This document shows, in pieces, positions 5,697 through 7,859 of a stretch of 7,859 nucleotides of DNA. The number at the start of each line of letters is the position of its first letter. The first letter of the stretch is position 1. The position numbers and the translations under genes were made by a program. Origin of the DNA: Conexibacter sp. (GTDB lineage: Bacteria; Actinomycetota; Thermoleophilia; Solirubrobacterales; Solirubrobacteraceae); contig JAOPZD010000319.1 in assembly GCA_025964295.1 (NCBI GenBank), positions 1 to 7,859 of the forward strand, given 5' to 3'. The notes beneath the pieces were generated by a model. That model saw only the letters and a list, made by a program, of their open reading frames with translations, was not told where the DNA came from and searched no databases.

Positions 5697-6728
5697 CTAC
5701 CCGAGCAACTTGAGCTCGGACACGCGCACGGTGAGCCCGTCCGCGGGCGGCGCGGTGAACCACAGCAGCAGGTGGCGGTACTTCGTCGTGCCGCTGCCAA
5801 GGGAGATCATCTGCTTGTTGCCGGCACCGGCGCCGACGTCGCTGACGTCCTTGAGGTGCGCCCAGCGCGTGTCGAGCACGTCCGGCGGGAGCTCGTCGGA
5901 GTCGGTCGCGTAGAGCTCCAACTTGAACCCGGGCGTCTTGGTGGTCAGGTCGACCTCGCGGATGCCGCGCTGCTTGCCGAGGTCGACCACCATGCCGGCC
6001 GCGATCGAGCCGCTGCCCGACGCCACCGTGATGGGGTAGGACGTGCCGGGGTCGCCGTCGAGGGTCTTGGTCGCGTCGCCGTCGACGGCGGTGTTGCGCG
6101 TGTAGGGGTCGTAGAGCGCGGACGCGCTGCCGTCGAGCTTCATCGGCTCGGGCGTCGTGTCCGCCGGCGTCGTCGACGTGCGCGTGTCCGCCTTGGAGTT
6201 CTTCGGCGGCGAGGAGGTCGAGCTGCCCGACGACGAGCTGCCCGAGGAGGCCGGCGGGGCGGGCGTCGGCGTGGGCGCCGGCGCCGGCGCGGGCGCGGGC
6301 GTCTTGCTCGTATCCGGCGTCGTGGGGGAATCGGCCGGCGGCGCGGGGTCGACCGGCAGTGCCGTGGTCGGCTGCGCAGGCGCCGGCACGGGGGCCGGGG
6401 CGGCCGGCTGCGTGGTGCTCGCCTGGGCCAGCTGGGTCGCGTTCGCGGGGCCCGGAGCGGCGGAGCCGTCCTGCAGCGCGGCGTAGGAGGCGGCGACAGC
6501 GCCGCCCACCAGGACGGTGGTCAGCGCCAGGACGGTCGCGGCGGCGCGCTTGCCCGGCAGGTTCGCCAGGCGGCCCGGCTGTGCCTGGCCGCAGCTCAGG
6601 CACCAGTCCTGGCCGTCCGCGAGCTCCGCCTGGCACGTCGGACAGGCGCGCACGGTGGCCACACCCTCGGGCGTGTCACCGCCGGCCCCGTCGGCCTTGG
6701 CGTCCGGATCTTGGTGCTGGAGGCTCAT
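5697..6728 (-). CDS. zinc-ribbon, single-pass membrane protein with discoidin-like extracellular domain
   Basis: A 343-residue protein of unknown function with four parts. Residues 29-46 form a zinc ribbon with two Cys-x-x-Cys pairs (C29/C32 and C43/C46). A hydrophobic segment at 62-85, preceded by basic residues K60 R61, is a membrane anchor and suggests the ribbon is inside and the rest outside. Residues 87-200 are a low-complexity stalk rich in Pro, Ala, Ser and Thr with PAPAPAP repeats and a Ser/Gly tract. Residues about 201-343 resemble a galactose-binding/discoidin-like beta-sandwich: a [16 protein letters not shown] stretch, [16 protein letters not shown], and [10 protein letters not shown]. 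Similar C-terminal domains occur at the end of some actinobacterial MviN/kinase-type membrane proteins, so cell-wall or glycan binding is a guess. The ATG at 6728 is chosen because the ribbon follows it; the open frame runs on to 6995 only as a shadow of the helicase gene. No Shine-Dalgarno is seen. It is followed closely by the cyclophilin gene. Confidence 0.75.
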   Translation of the reverse strand: MSLQHQDPDAKADGAGGDTPEGVATVRACPTCQAELADGQDWCLSCGQAQPGRLANLPGKRAAATVLALTTVLVGGAVAASYAALQDGSAAPGPANATQLAQASTTQPAAPAPVPAPAQPTTALPVDPAPPADSPTTPDTSKTPAPAPAPAPTPTPAPPASSGSSSSGSSTSSPPKNSKADTRTSTTPADTTPEPMKLDGSASALYDPYTRNTAVDGDATKTLDGDPGTSYPITVASGSGSIAAGMVVDLGKQRGIREVDLTTKTPGFKLELYATDSDELPPDVLDTRWAHLKDVSDVGAGAGNKQMISLGSGTTKYRHLLLWFTAPPADGLTVRVSELKLLG

Positions 6729-6740
6729 GAACAGTTCGTC

Positions 6741-6746
6741 ACCATA
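6741..6746 (-). promoter_or_regulatory. candidate -10 box of the zinc-ribbon gene, near-leaderless
   Basis: TATGGT on the minus strand lies 12 bases upstream of the ATG at 6728, the same motif and distance as before nagA. It predicts a leader of about 5-7 bases and fits the missing Shine-Dalgarno sequence. No clear -35 element is visible. Confidence 0.35.
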
Positions 6747-6789
6747 CCCAGAACGCCGTCGATCCCACGAAGGTTGCGGGGGAAGCCTC

Positions 6790-6825
6790 GCCCCTGCACG
6801 AACCCGCCCAGGGGCTCGTTCGTGC
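6790..6825 (-). terminator. helicase 3' stem-loop, possible H-type pseudoknot
   Basis: Read on the minus strand, GCACGAAC (6825-6818) pairs with GTTCGTGC (6803-6796) as a perfect 8-bp stem with a 14-base loop, 25 bases after the helicase stop. Within that loop GCCCCT (6815-6810) is complementary to AGGGGC (6795-6790), which follows the stem with no gap. The two helices could coexist as a classic H-type pseudoknot with loops of 2 and 6 bases. AGGGGC could instead pair with a C-run further on (6782-6778). There is no T-tract. The plain reading is a transcription terminator or 3' end stabiliser for the helicase mRNA. Confidence 0.5.
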
Positions 6826-6849
6826 GGTCTACCGTCCCCCTGCTGCCTA

Positions 6850-7859
6850 CTACGCCCGCGCCAGCTCGACGCGCAGCTTGCGGCCGGCCAGCTCGCTGCC
6901 GTCGATCGCTTCGATGATCCGGTCGGCCTCGCTGTCGGGCACCGAGAAGAGCGTGAAGCGCTCCAGCACGCGGACGTCGCGCACGGCCTCGCCATCGACG
7001 CCGGCGGCGCTGGTCACCGCGTGGACGACATCGGCGACCTCCAGTCCGTCGGCTCGTCCGGCACCCGCGAGCACGCGGCGGTACTGCTCGTCGCCGTTGC
7101 GGGAGATCTGGGGCTTGGTGTGGCGCTTGGGCTGCTGCTCGACCTTCGCCGGCGCGGTGGTCGCACCCGGCGCCCACTCGGTCAGCTTCATGCCGACGTG
7201 CGCCTCGATCGCCGCGAGCTCCTTCTGCTGCTTGGGCTCCACGAACGTGATCGCGCGGCCCGAGCGGCCGACGCGGCCCGTGCGGCCGATGCGGTGCACG
7301 TAGGTGTCGGGGGACGCCGGGACGTCGAAGTTCACGACGTGCGTGACGGTGGAGATGTCCAGGCCGCGGGCGGCGACGTCGGTCGCCACCAGGATCGGCA
7401 CGCGACCGCCCTTGAACGACAGCATCACGCCGTCGCGCTGCCCCTGGCTCATGTCGCCGTGCAGGGCCTTGACGTTCATGCCCTTGTCGCGCAGCTTCTT
7501 GTAGAGCTGATCCGCGCGGATCTTCGTGCGGGTGAAGACGATCGCCTGGTCGGGCCGTTCGGTGGCCAGCACGTCGACGAGCGCCTCCGGCTTGTCGGCC
7601 GTCTTGACCTCGTGGCGGAACTGCTCGACCGTGTCGACCGTCAGGTTGGCCGACTTCACCTTCACCGTCTGCGGGTGATAGAGATACGCGTCGGCGAGCT
7701 TGCGGATCTCGGGCGGCATCGTCGCGCTGAAGAGCGCGGTCTGGCGGCCGTTGGGGCAGAGCTTGAGGATCTTCTCGACGTCCTCGAGGAAGCCGAGGTC
7801 GAGCATCTCGTCGGCCTCGTCGAGGACGACGAAGCGGCAGTCGCTGAGGTGCAGCGACG
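6850..7859 (-). CDS. DEAD-box ATP-dependent RNA helicase with DbpA-type RNA-binding domain (N-terminus outside window)
   Basis: The C-terminal 335 or so residues of a DeaD/CsdA/DbpA-like helicase, which unwinds short RNA duplexes with ATP, typically in ribosome assembly, cold adaptation and mRNA turnover. Seen in order from the right edge: motif II DEAD (7821-7810), motif III SAT (7728-7720), AIVFTRTK (motif IV area), ALHGDMSQGQR, motif V ATDVAARGLD (7386-7357) and motif VI HRIGRTGR (7296-7273). After a short linker with KRHTKP comes a DbpA RNA-binding domain (RRM-like) from QYRRVLAGAGR to the end, with the usual FTLFSVPDSEAD and GRKLRVELA strands. The protein stops straight after this domain, without the long basic tail of E. 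coli DeaD. The Walker A and Q motifs and the start codon lie beyond the window. The stop is a tandem TAG TAG. The choice between deaD and dbpA cannot be made from this part, so no symbol is given. Confidence 0.93.
   Translation of the reverse strand, partial: SLHLSDCRFVVLDEADEMLDLGFLEDVEKILKLCPNGRQTALFSATMPPEIRKLADAYLYHPQTVKVKSANLTVDTVEQFRHEVKTADKPEALVDVLATERPDQAIVFTRTKIRADQLYKKLRDKGMNVKALHGDMSQGQRDGVMLSFKGGRVPILVATDVAARGLDISTVTHVVNFDVPASPDTYVHRIGRTGRVGRSGRAITFVEPKQQKELAAIEAHVGMKLTEWAPGATTAPAKVEQQPKRHTKPQISRNGDEQYRRVLAGAGRADGLEVADVVHAVTSAAGVDGEAVRDVRVLERFTLFSVPDSEADRIIEAIDGSELAGRKLRVELARA

Noticed and set aside
5642..5800. N-terminal extension of the cyclophilin frame
   Set aside because: The extra 53 residues overlap the end of the zinc-ribbon gene, are low-complexity shadow sequence, and precede the ribosome site used by the ATG at 5641.
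6241..6310. Repeated GGCGCCGGCGC-type tract as a DNA repeat element
   Set aside because: It encodes the Pro/Ala stalk of the zinc-ribbon protein in frame, so the repetition reflects protein low complexity.
6728..6825. GAAC/GTTC repeats as a LexA (SOS) box
   Set aside because: The actinobacterial SOS box needs GAAC and GTTC four bases apart; here the spacings are 1 and 14.
6847..6852. Tandem TAG TAG stop of the helicase as a recoding signal
   Set aside because: A double stop is more simply a fail-safe ending, and no coding continuation follows.
5694..6917. 407-residue plus-strand frame opposite the zinc-ribbon gene
   Set aside because: Arg/Gly-rich shadow of the Pro/Ala repeats, without motifs.
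6729..6995. N-terminal extension of the zinc-ribbon frame
   Set aside because: It overlaps the helicase coding region in another frame and has Arg/Ser/Ala-rich shadow composition. The ATG at 6728 directly precedes the recognisable protein.

Overview
The DNA is very GC-rich, with GTG and ATG starts, GC-ending codons and tightly overlapping genes. It also carries a GntR/HutC regulator together with perfect copies of the DasR-type operator core (TGGTCTAGACCA). These point to a high-GC actinobacterium. The CUT2 sugar-binding lipoprotein and general gene style would fit a Thermoleophilia/Solirubrobacterales-like lineage, but that placement is inference. The window looks chromosomal: I see no mobile element, rRNA, tRNA or CRISPR array.

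Layout. 1-47 may hold the tail of an upstream reading frame. 85-837 (+) is an FkbM-family SAM-dependent methyltransferase. 838-921 is a compact regulatory region with a promoter-like pair of boxes, a DasR-type operator and a second inverted repeat. 922-3883 (+) is a three-gene operon with 4-bp overlaps: a sugar-binding lipoprotein of the xylose/ribose (CUT2) type, a GntR/HutC regulator, and a double-SIS sugar-phosphate isomerase/deaminase related to GlmS and NagB-II. 3884-3988 separates convergent genes and contains two inverted repeats. 3989-5140 (-) is N-acetylglucosamine-6-phosphate deacetylase (nagA), with a second, 14-bp perfect operator touching its start codon. 5183-5641 (-) is a cyclophilin peptidyl-prolyl isomerase. 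5697-6728 (-) is an uncharacterised zinc-ribbon, one-transmembrane protein with a proline-rich stalk and a discoidin-like C-terminal domain. 6850-7859 (-) is a DEAD-box RNA helicase with a DbpA-type RNA-binding domain, cut by the window edge.

How they work together. The operon plus nagA reads as one amino-sugar catabolic unit. The lipoprotein captures a sugar, a kinase not in the window would phosphorylate it, NagA removes the acetyl group, and the SIS enzyme deaminates the resulting amino-sugar phosphate to a ketose phosphate. The GntR regulator probably represses both its own operon and nagA through the two matching operators and is released by an amino-sugar phosphate. No ABC permease or ATPase is encoded with the binding protein, so these must lie elsewhere. 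The three right-hand genes look like housekeeping or envelope functions.

I did not find a wholly new system. The points most worth attention are the two-site regulon built around a CUT2 binding protein with an altered pocket, the hybrid metal motif of NagA, the stacked palindromes before the operon, a possible H-type pseudoknot after the helicase gene, and the zinc-ribbon/discoidin-like membrane protein.
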